DNA of 64,000 bases from Helianthus annuus (taxonomy: Eukaryota; Streptophyta; Magnoliopsida; Asterales; Asteraceae), in assembly GCF_002127325.2 (NCBI RefSeq), contig NC_035436.2, forward strand, positions 117,034,233 to 117,098,232, read 5' to 3'. How positions within the stretch are numbered: the stretch's first letter is position 1; each line of letters begins with the position of its first letter. Both the position numbers and the translations under genes were made by a program. Under the pieces are notes generated by a model. That model was not told the origin of the DNA and made no database searches. It saw only the letters and a program-made list of their open reading frames with translations. This document shows positions 44,997-57,506 of the stretch, in pieces.

Positions 44997-46791
44997 ATAT
45001 TGCACCAATTGGCTTTGCTTAGTGTGAGAACAAGTAAATTTTACAAAAGGATGGGAATCTAAAAGTAGGGTTGGATAAATCAAAGATCAAGTGCTATTAG
45101 TGCAACATGCTAGGTCACTTTGCTTGGGAATGTAGGAGTCAAACCCCTGGTCCAATTGTTACTCATCCTAGCTCAAACCCTAGACCACAAAACCAAAGCA
45201 CTGTGCACTATTCCCATTATACCCCTGCTGCCCATGTAAACACTGCTCATTATGCAAATCCTGTTCCTGTGCATTATGTTCAAACCACTGTCCCACAAAT
45301 TCAGTATGTTCAAGCTCCTATCCCTCAGGTTCAATGCAACCAGCTGCACCACAACAAGCTGCACCACCAACAGTGGTTCAACCAGATCAGCAAAGCTTCT
45401 TTACACAAGGCTTTGTTGACTGGAGCAGCTTACCTGAGGAACTAGGTGATGAATATTTTGCACTATATGCTACTGATGACTCTGTTAATGATGATTTTTG
45501 TTTCATGGCATTAGAGTCAATACAGGAAGAGCAGGAAACTGAAGAAGGATAATCAAGTGCTGAAATAGTGGACAAAGTTGTTGAAGCAGTGGTTACTGCT
45601 GTGACAAATGAAATACTGTTGGAAGAAAGTTCAGAACCTCTGTTGGAACCACTGTCTGATCCCTGGTCTGAAGATAAAGAAGAAGAAAAGCATGGTGAAA
45701 AGGTAGAGAAGGTGATTGATGAAGAAGAGCATGTTTGTGACTGTGCCATGATGGCTGCAGCCAAGGTATCATCTCAGGTTCTAGAAAATATGTGTTCAGA
45801 CAAATGCATTATAGCATTTGCTAACATTAAAGAGGTGAATGAAAACCTTAGGGATAAAGTGTTGAATGATGAAGTCAAATTTGAAAAGTCCTTAAAAGAA
45901 ATTAAAAACAAATTGGCTGAAAAAGATAAAGAAATCTGCAGTCTCAAAGATGAGTAGAGCATAACCAAGAACCAACTCCAAACTATGATAGAAAAATATC
46001 AGGTTTGCAAAAAGGAGTCGGAGTCCACCCAAATCACTTGTGAAAGATGGGTGGAATCTTGCAAAGGTTATGAGGTCATGCTTAAGAAACAGCTTGAAAG
46101 CAATGTAAAATTTGGTATAGGTTTTAGAAAATATGATGAAATTGAAAACACTGCTGCAAAACAAGCTGGTTCTGTTAAAATAACACCAACCAACAAGATT
46201 GGCCAAGAAGTTAAGATAACTGACAAACTTGGTAACAAAATCACTCTGGAAAGATCAGTGGGGTCCTCAACCTTTGAGGAAATTGAGAAATACCAATTTA
46301 AACCCACATGGTCTGATGAGTGTGACATTCTTGAAAATTTTAAACCAATGGACTTCACAACCACTGATGGTGTAAAAGCTCCTAAAGCAAAGGTCATTCC
46401 TCTCAAAGACATCCCAACAGTGGTTCAAAACTCTGTTGCTAAGGAGTCTGAGAAAAGGAAGAAAAGAGAAAAGATCAAAAACTTGTTTTGTAATTTTTGT
46501 GAAAAGAAGAATCATCTAACAAAAGACTGTTTTCATCTAAAAGCATATGATCTAAACAAAACAAGTGTCATCACACCTGCTGAGAGTTGCACCATCTGTG
46601 GTAAAACAAACCACAAAACTCAAGAATGTGTGTATTTCAAATCCTTTGATGAAAAAAGGAATGAGTACACTGTAAAAACATCCTTAAGTTCATCAGCATC
46701 ATCTGTCAAGTTCACCAAGAAACAACCACTGATTGTGCCAGTCCAAACAGCTGAACCAAACATCTGTCCAAAGAGATGTTCAGGTGACTGA
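44997..46791 (+). pseudogene. gag: Element F gag, C-terminal two thirds, degenerate
   Basis: Coding resumes at QLALLSVRTSKFYKR, a copia gag region. It has a CCHC knuckle with an in-frame TAG at its third position (C-Y-stop-C-N-M-L-G-H, near 45095), a P/Q/H-rich stretch, an acidic stretch, a long coiled-coil-like Lys/Glu segment (45568-45956, TAG at 45955), and two further knuckles CNFCEKKNHLTKDC and CTICGKTNHKTQEC (46480-46640). It ends at TGA 46789. There are several frame changes. The upstream part of gag is missing at the B junction. Confidence 0.8.
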
Positions 46792-47090
46792 TGCACCCCC
46801 TGCCAATCAATACAGAAGAGGTAAGGGACAACCATCATACCAAAGGATCCCACATGTTTATGAGGTTTACAAAAAACCTTCTAAACCAAAGTGAACAGGC
46901 ATCCTTTTGGTTATCAGCAGGTGATTGGTTAAAACCCCCAACAGTGGTTAGAGAAAAACATTCCCAAAAATGTTCAAACCCCTGAGCTAACCACTGTCCA
47001 TGCACCTGAACTTATCCCAGACACTGTTGAGACCCCATCCAAAGCCTTATTGGCTTTGGAGACCTTAATGAACTAATCCTTTTACTTCAT
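46792..47090 (+). pseudogene. Element F gag-protease linker remnant
   Basis: Only scattered in-frame fragments remain, such as TPELTTVHAPELIPDTVETP, separated by stops. This is presumably the degenerate link from the last zinc knuckle to the protease. Confidence 0.55.
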
Positions 47091-48440
47091 GTGCAGGGAG
47101 CTTCTGCATGCTTAGATAATCTTTGGTATGTAGAAAGTGGAGGCTCCAGGCACATGACAGGATGTAAAGCCCTTCTTCAAGATTTCAAAATTCATGGAGG
47201 GGGTGATATATCCTTTCGCAATAATAGTAAAGGGAAACTTCTGGGATCTGGTACAGTAAAATCTGGTAATGTAAAATTTGAAAATGTCAATCTTATAGAC
47301 AATTTAAAATTTAACCTCCTGAGTGTGTCACAAAAGAGAGATAAGGGGTATAGCTCATTCTTCACAAAGGATTGTTGTAGGATTGTTGGACCAGAAATGG
47401 TTGAAAAGATTGAAGCAATAATTAAAAATGGAAAAACCAAACTTGTTGCTCAAAGAAGTGGCAATGTTTATGTAGTTGACATGTCAAAAGAGAGCCCCAG
47501 AACTGATGCTTGTATGTTCTCAGCTGCCTCTAACAAAGAGACAGAATTATGGCACAGAAGATTGGGGCACACAAATCTCAAGACAATCACTACCATTTCA
47601 AAACAGGGGTTAGTAAGAGGTTTACCTCAAAAACAAGCTCATACAAATCAATTGATGAGTCCAAAACAACCAAACGTTTGCAAATGCTTCATATGGATTT
47701 GTTTGGCCCAGTTAAAGTCATGAGTCTTAAGAAAAAGAGATATTGTCTGGTTATTGTTGATGACTTTTCTAGGTTTACATGGACTTACTTTTTACACTCA
47801 AAAGATGAGACTGTAGGTATTCTGCAAGACTTTGTGAACAGGTTGAAAAGCAGTTTGACTTGCCAGTGAAAATCTTCAGAAGTGATAATGGCATAGAGTT
47901 CAGAAATAAGGAGTTGTAAGGCAGTACAACATTCCTAGAACACCAGAACAAAATGGGGTTGTGGAAAGGAAGAACAGGACCTTGATTGAGGCTGCCAGAA
48001 CCATGCTTGCTGATTCAGGTTTGCCACTAACTTTTTGGGCAGAGGCAGTAAACACTGCTTGCTATGTCCAAAACAGAGTTTTAATCAACCCCAGGCATCA
48101 AAAGACTGCCTATGAACTGCTGTATAAAATCAAACCACTGATCTCATACATTAAAGTATTTGGCTGCCCATGCTTCATTTTAAATTTAAAAGATTTTATT
48201 TCAAAATTTGCAGCCAAAGTAGACAGTGGGTATCATCTGGGATACTCAACCACTGCCCATGCTTCATTTTAAATTTAAAAGATTCTATTTCAAAATTTGC
48301 AGAGTGGGTATCATCTGGGATACTCAACCACTACTAAGGCCTACAAAGTGTTTAACACAAGGAACAAAACAGTGGAAGAGACTTTGAATGTAAAGTTCAA
48401 TGAACTTTCATCAATGAAAATCCCAGCAAATCCTGCATAG
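47091..48440 (+). pseudogene. pol: Element F protease and integrase, broken
   Basis: Copia-type protease WYVESGGSRHMTG: the catalytic Asp position is Glu (GAA at 47133-47135), where the family has DSG. The pre-integrase motif ELWHRRLGHTNLKTI follows, then integrase with HMDLFGPV and VDDFSRFTW (first Asp), SDNG (second Asp, near 47885) and VERKNR (Glu, near 47960). Frame changes occur near 47630 and 47870-47920. An 89 bp duplication at 48164-48340 disrupts the end. Confidence 0.85.
48164..48340 (+). repeat. 89 bp tandem duplication in element F integrase
   Basis: CTGCCCATGCTTCATTTTAA begins at 48164 and again at 48253, with the following 80 bases repeated with small changes and a short deletion in the second copy. 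It is a local duplication inside coding sequence. Confidence 0.85.
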
Positions 48441-49150
48441 TTGTTTGATCTTGATAAATTTACTTTTGAAAATACTGGTGTCAAGACTAACAGTGCAGGT
48501 CCATCAAAAGAATCATCATCAGACTATGGGTATGAAGTCATCATTCATCAACAAAGGTCTGTTTCCATGGGAAGAGCAGCAGATGTCCAAAACAACTGTC
48601 AATGCTCAACCACTGCTACCTCAACAGTTGTTGACCAAAGTAGCCCTTTAACCTCTGCTTCCACATCATCAAGCACTGTTGATAAAAGTCCTCAAACAGT
48701 GGATCAAAGTCAGCATGTGTCTACACCATTACCTCCTATTCCACCATCTTTTGAAGCTACTGCTGGATCATCAAAGTCACCAGCAGTGGTTAGCTCAGAT
48801 GACTCACATCTGCAACCCTCACCACTTAATGCCATTGTTCCATACCAAGGAGATCTTATCTTCTTGAAATCTCATCCACCGGATCAAATCATTGGCAACA
48901 TCAATGAAGGGGTGCTCACAAGAAGTCAATCCCAAAAAATTTGTCTTTTTGCTGGTTTTTTATCTCTCCATCAGCCAGTCAAGTACCAAGAGGCACTGAA
49001 AGACAACAGCTAGGTAGAAGCCATGCAAGAAGAGCTCCAACAGTTCAAAAGACAACAAGTATGGGAGCTTGTACCACTGCCAGTGGGTGTAAGTCCTATT
49101 GGAACAAAGTGGGTCTTCAAAAACAAAACTAATGAAAGGGGCATTGTTGT
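48441..49150 (+). pseudogene. pol: Element F integrase-RT linker and RT start, interrupted by E
   Basis: A Ser/Thr/Pro-rich linker leads to HPPDQIIGNINEGVLTRS, the usual entry to copia RT. A TAG at 49011 is followed in frame by EAMQEELQQFKRQQVWELVP and GTKWVFKNK. Coding meets the E insertion at RGIVV (target duplication GTTGT 49146-49150) and resumes at 57219. Confidence 0.85.
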
Positions 49151-51405
49151 TGTCACACCCCCAAAATCCACACGCGGAGTATCACCGCTTGGAGGCATGA
49201 CTGACCAGGATCTTAACCACCAATCATATTGAACGTGTAATATAGTTAAGTATAGCGGAAGCATTTAAGTAACCCAAACAATAATATTAATGTATGAATC
49301 ATCATAAGTGTTGAAATAGCATTCACGATCCTTTGCCCACAACGACCTGCTCCTCCCTGTGCAAGCTCCATAATGTACCTAAGGTCCTGCAAGGCATGCA
49401 GCAGAGAGTCAACAACTAGTTGAGCGAGTTCACAGAAAGTAAGTTCAGTAATAGAATGGTATAGCAAGCATTGCGTTCGTTTATCTAATCATGCATCGTA
49501 TTAGTTCGTTCATCGTTCATGTATAGTATCGGTTCGTATCGCGGGCCCTTTCGGCATGTATGCGAAGATTAGGGAAAGTTCTCAAGTATTCTAGACTATG
49601 TATATTGGTATCGCTGGCCACCCTGGCATGTGTGCGAAGTTTTAGTGTGTGTAGTTCGCAGCCTTCCTGAGGCATGTGTGCGAAGTTTAGTCATAATATC
49701 GCAGCCAACCCCTGGCGTGTGTGCGAAGATCAGTTCAAGTAGGTATACTAGTCTAGCTGTATCTCATCATTTACCATCCTCACCCTGAGGACTCATATCA
49801 TTATGTTCCGTTAACTAAGTATGTACGTATATTTCATTCAATCCCATTCCCACCCTGGGAACCCCATGCCTTGGCTGTGTGAACTCACCTTGGGTTGCTC
49901 GGCAGATACACAAAGAGAGAAAGAGAGTTCTTGAACTAACTGGGGTCAACCACGTCCTAACAGGGTTACCACATAAGTCAGGTTTGGTTCAAGTATCGCA
50001 CGTATGTATCACATAAGTTAACACGTTGCAAACATGCAAGGATCATGGTAAACACGTACACGTATCAGCAATCCGATAAACAATCTAAGTGTTCGGACCA
50101 ACCATAACCCGGCCCAATGACAATAATAGCCCATAACAACATATCAGCCCAATCAGATAAACAGCCCAATTAGCAGAGATGTAAACAAGTCCAATTGTCC
50201 GGCCCAATCAGTTGGGCTCGTGTCAGTGTGCAAGTCCATTTATGTGCACGTGCATGGTCTCGACTCGAGACTAGAGATCTCGAGTCGCAACAAGGGAGAT
50301 CTCGACAGATGCATATCCTTCGAGACTAGGTGGTCTCGAGTCAGGTCTCGAGTCGCAACCGGGTTACGAGTCGCAACAGGTGGTCTCGGTTCGTCATGGT
50401 CTGGTTACGAGTCGCAACGGGACTCGCAACCATGGTTTCGGCTTGTGCTGTTGTGTGAGGTTCCGAGTCGCAACAAGACCCGCAATCTCGGTCTCGACTC
50501 GCAATCCGTGTGACTAACAACTTATAACAGTTTCCATGTTTCATGCAATTCAGTTATACGCATTTATGCAAATCAATTCACATTATCAGTTTCCAAATTT
50601 GACCATATCCATTAACAGTTTCTATCTTGATCAATATCCAATCAAACGTGCATAACTCACAAGTTCTTAACAAGAACCCTAACCGAAATATATATGAACA
50701 CATCTTTACTTATGAGCAGAAATCATAGCAATTTATACAACCATATAGCCAAGATAAATCAATTAATCCGATTAAGTCACATACATACATGGCCGGTTAC
50801 AAGCACAATCAATTCAGCCGATCCATCATACATCTATATATCCGATGATCACAAGTATCTAGCCGGTTAACAACATCATACCCGATATGCATTCAAGAAT
50901 CGTTTAAACACTATCAAACTTGTAAATCAAACATACATCAAGCAACCCTAGATTACTATCATGCAATTCGAATCCTAGCAAGATCATGTAAGCACGAATT
51001 CATTAACTTGGTACTAACCGAAACAAGGAGAGAAGGATTCTGAATCCAAAAGCTTGAATAGGTGCTCGGCGGTTCTTGGTTCCGATTCGAGAGAGAGAGC
51101 TTGTGTGTGTGTGGTTTGTGGTTGCAAAGATTGTAAAAACTAAAACCCTATAATGTGCATGTGTATATATATATGCGTACAAGGGATGTGGGCCGAAACC
51201 CCACATGGGTTTTCTCATGGTCTCGAGTCCACTAAATGGACCGAGTGGGTTTGTGTTCGGTTGGGCATTCGGTTCAAGTAGTAACATACACATTCTTATG
51301 AAATTATATAGCACATAACATTCGATCACACAACTTAATCACATAATTCACATTAGTTCAATGGTTACACTCAATGTACGAGACGGTAAAGTACGAGTTG
51401 TCACA
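49151..51405 (-). repeat. Element E 3' LTR
   Basis: The ends are TGTGACAACTCGTACTTT and GGGGGTGTGACA (minus). It contains the GAGTCGCAAC array (about 50270-50515) and a TATA-like AT run near 51164-51176. Confidence 0.93.
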
Positions 51406-53463
51406 TTATCCCCAACTAATTGGAAATTTCGTCCCGAAATTTGGTATGCACTCACTGAGGAAGCTAGGTAAGTTCAATCGTTCACTGGTTTTCCTGGGGT
51501 GTCACATCCTCCCCCCGTTGATCTGGAATTTCGTCCCGAAATTCCGAAGTAGTAGCTTCAGCCTCAGTAGTGGTAGCATTGGTTTCGAATAACTGGGGGT
51601 ACTTTTCTGTCATCCTGTCTTCGCGTTCCCAGGTGTACTCTGGGCCACGTTTGGAGTTCCAACGAACTCGGACAAGAGGGATTCTGTTGTGTTTGAGGAC
51701 CTTCGCATCCCGGTCCGTGATTTCAACTGGTTCCCCGACGAACTGCAACCGCTCGTCGATAGTGAGTTCCTTAAAAGAAGTGATGAGGGTTTCATCTGAT
51801 AGGCACTTCTTTAGGTTCGACACATGAAAGACCTTGTGAACTGCCCCGAGTTCAGCTGGTAGGTTCCATCTATAGGCTACCCTGCCTATACGTTCTATGA
51901 TCTCGAATGGTCCCCGACCTGAAATTCCAATGGCTTTCTACGCTTGTCCGCGTAGGCTTTCTGACGGTCGCGTGCTGCCGCCATGCGTTGTCGTATCTGT
52001 GCAATCTTTTCTGTGGCGTCCACTACAACCTCTGGACCCGTGATCTGACTATCCCCCACCTCTGCCCAACAGAGAGGTGACCGGCATTTACGCCCGTACA
52101 ATGCCTCGAATGGTGCGGCTTGTATGCTACTGTGCTCATGTTTAATCGTGAGTCGGATGGTTTGTGCATTGCTTGCCAAAGTTCTGACGTGAATCGTGCA
52201 TCGCGATCCGAAATGATGGACGTGGGCACCCCGTGCCTCGAAACAACTCTTTAGGATAGGCGTTTGCGAGAGTGGAGAACTGGTCTGTTTCCTTTATAGG
52301 TAGGAAGTGTGCAGACTTGGTGAGTCGATCCACGACCACCCATATGGTATCGTTCTCACGCTGGGATCTAGGTAGGCCTGTAACAAAATCCATGGAAGTT
52401 TCTTCCCATTTCCACTGAGGTATCTTAGGCTGTTGAAGTAGGCCCGTTGGTTTCTGGTATTCAACCTTGACTCTCGTACAGGTCAAGCATTTTCCAACGT
52501 ACGTAGCGATGTGGGCCTTCATGCTAGGCCACCAATAAGTAGTGCTGAGGTCGTAGTACATTTTATCCGACCCTGGATGTACCGAGTAGTGAGACTTGTG
52601 TGCTTCGTCCATCACAGGTTCACGTAGACCGCCATAAAGTGGGACCCAAATACGCCCCGTTACATAGTAGGCGCCGTCTGCCTTCTGTTCCATTTGTTGT
52701 CGTGAGTCGCGTAAGGCTTCAGCCTTGACGTTTTTGGGTTTCGGTGCTTCTGCCTGAGCATCTTGTATCTGTGCAGGAAGGCTAGACTGAATCGTAAACT
52801 GTAGCGCTCGCACGCGCTGAGTAGTTCAACCCTCGCCGTTGACGCATGTTCAAGTCCTTCTGCTTAAGGATATGCTCGAGACTCCTGTGATCGGTGTAAA
52901 TCGTGCACCTGGTACCGTACAGGTAGTGTCGCCATATCTTAAGCGCGAAAACAACAGCTCCCAGCTCTAAATCGTGCGTTGTGTAGTTCCGTTCGTGAAT
53001 CTTGAGTTGACGAGAGGCGAAAGCGATAACCTTGTCGCGCTGAAAAGCAGTCTCCTGGGGCTCTCCCCAGCAATAGGTGACACCCTTCTGTGTCAGTAGC
53101 GTAAGTGGCTGAGCAATCTCCGAGAAATCCTTGGTAAACCGTCTGTAGTACGTGGTGCAGGCCAGTTTCTGGTCGAGGTTACCTTGGATGGATTGACACG
53201 GATCCCATCCTTGTTCACTACGTGGCCTGGGAAGTGGACTTCTCGAATACTATGACGAATTTAACTAGGTAGGGTTTGCACACCCTGTTCATAAGGTCCT
53301 CAAATACGGCAGGGGCGTTCAAATATATCAAACCATCCATCATATCAAACATAATGTATAGTAGTTAAAATAATCCATAAAACCCAACACGACTGATGTT
53401 CAAACCAAACTTTGTTTGAGTAACAGAGACATAATAAAGAAAATCCCAAAACGAGTTATAAGT
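51406..53463 (-). pseudogene. pol: Element E pol remnant with multiple deletions
   Basis: From the gag side: spacer (about 53321-53463), a short RT piece around NAPAVF, then RT and RNase H pieces with large gaps (52815-53320), integrase HHCC and core (52142-52813: [20 protein letters not shown]), a jump that removes the integrase end up to [13 protein letters not shown] (51895-52179), another jump to the chromodomain-like end (51482-51823). The double palindrome module follows (51525-51545 and 51424-51442). No intact domain set remains. Confidence 0.85.
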
Positions 53464-54648
53464 TCAAACAGCGTCTCCTTGTCCTAGCACGAAAGCTCGA
53501 CCTCTTGCCTCGTTGCCATTGTTGTTGTTGTTGTTCCCATTGCCCTGGTTATTGTTGTTGTTCTGATTCTGGTTCAACTGTGGGCAATCGCGCTTGTAAT
53601 GACCTTCTGCCCCACACTGGAAACATCCCCGATTTCCACGCTGTGGCTGCTGCTGCTGTGGGTTCTGAGGAGCTGGTGGTGGAAGTTGCTGGTTCTGATT
53701 AGTTGGCCGTGAGCTTCTGCAATCTTTGGCTTCGTGCCCTATCTTGAAACATCTCTGGCAACGTTCCTTGCGACACCTTCCACTGTGGTGCCTGTTACAT
53801 TTGTTACATAGTGGGTGTACTCCCCTGTATCCACCCTGCTCCTGACTGCCAGATGATTGCTGACTCGGATTCTGGTAGTCATTCGTCCTGCGCTGCTGTG
53901 CTTGAGACTGATCGGAATCCCCATCCCATTTCCGTTTGTTGTCGCTGGGTGTAGCAGAAGTAGCAGTTGGAGTGACTGTAGCAGTAGCGTTGACACGCTT
54001 AGGCAGTTTATTCTGATCCACTTCCTGGTCGGTAATGCGATGAGCGAGGCGCTGAATTTCCTGGATGTTTTCGAGGTTAGCCGACGTCACGTGGCTCTGA
54101 ATTTCTGGCGCCAATCCCTTGAGATACAACTCAATGCGCTTGTATGGAGGGTCCACCATAGTTGGACACAGAACGGCCAACTCATTCGACCGTTTAGTAT
54201 ACGCTTCGATCTCAGATCCCACCATCCTTAGATTATACAACTCGTCTTCCAGCTTGTGAATATCTTCACGCGTGCAATATTCCCTCTTAATGAGTTCCTT
54301 GAAGTCGTTCCAGGGTGTGGCGTTAGCAGCTGCCAACCCTAAGATTTGAACTTGGGCGTTCCACCAAGTCAGTGCTATTCCTTCCAGAGTGCCGGTGGCA
54401 AACTTGACCTTGCGAGCCTCAGGGCACTCGCACATTTCGAATACTGATTCTAGCTTTTCAAACCAATGGAGGAGTCCCACTGCCCCCTCTGTGCCGCTGA
54501 AGGTGTTTGGACGACAGTCCATGAAGTTCTTAAAGGTGCAAACTTGCTGCGCTGGTTGACCTGCTTGAGCAGCTGCAAGTGCCGCAGCAACTTGAGCTTG
54601 AACGAGAGCCTCTAGCTGGGCTTGAGTCATGTTGATTCGTCCAGACAT
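53464..54648 (-). CDS. gag: Element E Gag, intact and intronless
   Basis: About 394 aa from [15 protein letters not shown]; an in-frame ATG three codons upstream is also possible. Capsid motifs [31 protein letters not shown] and [14 protein letters not shown] are followed by CNKCNRHHSGRC, knuckles CQRCFKIGHEAKDC and CFQCGAEGHYKRDC, a Q/P-rich linker and Asn-rich runs. It ends at GQGDAV with a stop supplied by the spacer. The join QAGQPAQQ matches the spliced form of D exactly. A complete Gag without enzymes is what a parasitic element could keep. Confidence 0.88.
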   Translation of the reverse strand: MSGRINMTQAQLEALVQAQVAAALAAAQAGQPAQQVCTFKNFMDCRPNTFSGTEGAVGLLHWFEKLESVFEMCECPEARKVKFATGTLEGIALTWWNAQVQILGLAAANATPWNDFKELIKREYCTREDIHKLEDELYNLRMVGSEIEAYTKRSNELAVLCPTMVDPPYKRIELYLKGLAPEIQSHVTSANLENIQEIQRLAHRITDQEVDQNKLPKRVNATATVTPTATSATPSDNKRKWDGDSDQSQAQQRRTNDYQNPSQQSSGSQEQGGYRGVHPLCNKCNRHHSGRCRKERCQRCFKIGHEAKDCRSSRPTNQNQQLPPPAPQNPQQQQPQRGNRGCFQCGAEGHYKRDCPQLNQNQNNNNNQGNGNNNNNNGNEARGRAFVLGQGDAV

Positions 54649-54961
54649 GATCTTCATAGTAAAAGTAACGTAAATGAGAGTGGTTCGCGAGTAGGGCGAT
54701 GACAGAAAAGTGTAAGCACGTAAGTGTCCTCATGTAATAAAGTCGTGTGTATCTAAGCGTAATGCGAGCAAGGTTCTAAGCAGTTCTAGCAAACAGGCAA
54801 TAAACATAAACCTTATTACCTAGGATGTCGAGTCTTGCACGTGGAGCGAAGCGTCGTTGTGGATCGTTGAGAGCACTGTTCTGGTTATAGTCTGGTTTTA
54901 ATAAAAACGTTTTCCCATATTAAAACCTAGTTCTCTATAACCAATGGCTCTGATACCAATC
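54649..54961 (-). promoter_or_regulatory. Element E leader, hairpin and primer-binding site
   Basis: The primer site is the minus of 54946-54958 (TGGTATCAGAGCC). Nested inverted repeats GGTTATAG/CTATAACC and GGTTTTAATA/TATTAAAACC span 54883-54942. Otherwise it is non-coding and close to the C and D leaders. Confidence 0.8.
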
Positions 54962-57218
54962 TGTCACACCCCCAAAATCCACACGCGGAGTATCACCGCT
55001 TGGAGGCATGACTGACCAGGATCTTAACCACCAATCATATTGAACGTGTAATATAGTTAAGTATAGCGGAAGCATTTAAGTAACCCAAACAATAATATTA
55101 ATGTATGAATCATCATAAGTGTTGAAATAGCATTCACGATCCTTTGCCCACAACGACCTGCTCCTCCCTGTGCAAGCTCCATAATGTACCTAAGGTCCTG
55201 CAAGGCATGCAGCAGAGAGTCAACAACTAGTTGAGCGAGTTCACAGAAAGTAAGTTCAGTAATAGAATGGTATAGCAAGCATTGCGTTCGTTTATCTAAT
55301 CGTGCATCGTATTAGTTCGTTCATCGTTCATGTATAGTATCGGTTCGTATCGCGGGCCCTTTCGGCATGTATGCGAAGATTAGGGAAAGTTCTCAAGTAT
55401 TCTAGACTATGTATATTGGTATCGCTGGCCACCCTGGCATGTGTGCGAAGTTTTAGTGTGTGTAGTTCGCAGCCTTCCTGAGGCATGTGTGCGAAGTTTA
55501 GTCATAATATCGCAGCCAACCCCTGGCGTGTGTGCGAAGATCAGTTCAAGTAGGTATACTAGTCTAGCTGTATCTCATCATTTACCATCCTCACCCTGAG
55601 GACTCATATCATTATGTTCCGTTAACTAAGTATGTACGTATATTTCATTCAATCCCATTCCCACCCTGGGAACCCCATGCCTTGGCTGTGTGAACTCACC
55701 TTGGGTTGCTCGGCAGATACACAAAGAGAGAAAGAGAGTTCTTGAACTAACTGGGGTCAACCACGTCCTAACAGGGTTACCACATAAGTCAGGTTTGGTT
55801 CAAGTATCGCACGTATGTATCACATAAGTTAACACGTTGCAAACATGCAAGGATCATGGTAAACACGTACACGTATCAGCAATCCGATAAACAATCTAAG
55901 TGTTCGGCCCAACCATAACCCGGCCCAATGACAATAATAGCCCATAACAACATATCAGCCCAATCAGATAAACAGCCCAATTAGCAGAGATGTAAACAAG
56001 TCCAATTGTCCGGCCCAATCAGTTGGGCTCGTGTCAGTGTGCAAGTCCATTTATGTGCACGTGCATGGTCTCGACTCGAGACTAGAGATCTCGAGTCGCA
56101 ACAAGGGAGATCTCGACAGATGCATATCCTTCGAGACTAGGTGGTCTCGAGTCAGGTCTCGAGTCGCAACCGGGTTACGAGTCGCAACAGGTGGTCTCGG
56201 TTCGTCATGGTCTGGTTACGAGTCGCAACGGGACTCGCAACCATGGTTTCGGCTTGTGCTGTTGTGTGAGGTTCCGAGTCGCAACAAGACCCGCAATCTC
56301 GGTCTCGACTCGCAATCCGTGTGACTAACAACTTATAACAGTTTCCATGTTTCATGCAATTCAGTTATACGCATTTATGCAAATCAATTCACATTATCAG
56401 TTTCCAAATTTGACCATATCCATTAACAGTTTCTATCTTGATCAATATCCAATCAAACGTGCATAACTCACAAGTTCTTAACAAGAACCCTAACCGAAAT
56501 ATATATGAACACATCTTTACTTATGAGCAGAAATCATAGCAATTTATACAACCATATAGCCAAGATAAATCAATTAATCCGATTAAGTCACATACATACA
56601 TGGCCGGTTACAAGCACAATCAATTCAGCCGATCCATCATACATCTATATATCCGATGATCACAAGTATCTAGCCGGTTAACAACATCATACCCGATATG
56701 CATTCAAGAATCGTTTAAACACTATCAAACTTGTAAATCAAACATACATCAAGCAACCCTAGATTACTATCATGCAATTCGAATCCTAGCAAGATCATGT
56801 AAGCACGAATTCATTAACTTGGTACTAACCGAAACAAGGAGAGAAGGATTCTGAATCCAAAAGCTTGAATAGGTGCTCGGCGGTTCTTGGTTCCGATTCG
56901 AGAGAGAGAGCTTGTGTGTGTGTGGTTTGTGGTTGCAAAGATTGTAAAAACTAAAACCCTATAATGTGCATGTGTATATATATATATGCGTACAAGGGAT
57001 GTGGGCCGAAACCCCACATGGGTTTTCTCATGGTCTCGAGTCCACTAAATGGACCGAGTGGGTTTGTGTTCGGTTGGGCATTCGGTTCAAGTAGCAACAT
57101 ACACATTCTTATGAAATTATATAGCACATAACATTCGATCACACAACTTAATCACATAATTCACATTAGTTCAATGGTTACACGCAATGTACGAGACGGT
57201 AAAGTACGAGTTGTCACA
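54962..57218 (-). repeat. Element E 5' LTR
   Basis: A TATA-like TATATATATA is at about 56976-56986 (minus), followed by a C/A-rich start region. The candidate LTR intron runs from CCCAAG/GTGAGTTCACAC (start 55699) to GCATGCCTTGCAG/G (end 55198), with GAACTCGCTCAAC before the acceptor. Confidence 0.93.
56081..56326 (-). repeat. Dispersed GAGTCGCAAC array in element E 5' LTR
   Basis: About eight copies of GAGTCGCAAC or ACTCGCAA(C/T), often joined to GTCTC, occur within 240 bp with unrelated spacers. The duplicate array is at about 50270-50515. Confidence 0.8.
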
Positions 57219-57506
57219 GTTGTCAAGAATAAAGCCAGGTTTGTGGTTCAAGGTTTCAGACAAGAAGAGGGCATTGACTATGATGAAACATTTGCCCCTG
57301 TAGCAAGACTTGAAGCTATCAGATTATTTCTGGCCTTTGCTGTCAACCACAATATCAAGGTGTGTCAAATGGACATCAAATGTGCATTCCTCTATGGTAA
57401 GATTCAAGAAGAGGTTTATGTTTGTCAACCTCCAGGCTTTGAGGATCCATTTAATCCAAATCATGTCTACAAGCTAAATAAAGCTTTGTATGGCTTGAAA
57501 AATTGA
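57219..57506 (+). pseudogene. pol: Element F RT, N-terminal part after the E insertion
   Basis: VKNKARFVVQGFRQEEGIDYDETFAPVARLEAIR, a copia RT core, continues to DIKCAFLYGKIQEEVYVCQPPGF and KALYGLKN, then a stop at 57504-57506. The catalytic YVDD segment, the rest of RT and all of RNase H are missing. The next sequence is the 3' extra ORF. Confidence 0.88.

Larger units (their letters stand above)
49151..57218 (-). mobile_element. Element E: non-autonomous Ty3 element related to C
   Basis: The LTRs are 49151-51405 (2255 bp) and 54962-57218 (2257 bp), with perfect target duplication GTTGT at 49146-49150 and 57219-57223. By eye five or six differences separate the LTRs. Gag is open and intronless. 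Protease and early RT are replaced by the same spacer as in C, and pol has further deletions. The element is young but incapable of moving without help. Confidence 0.95.
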
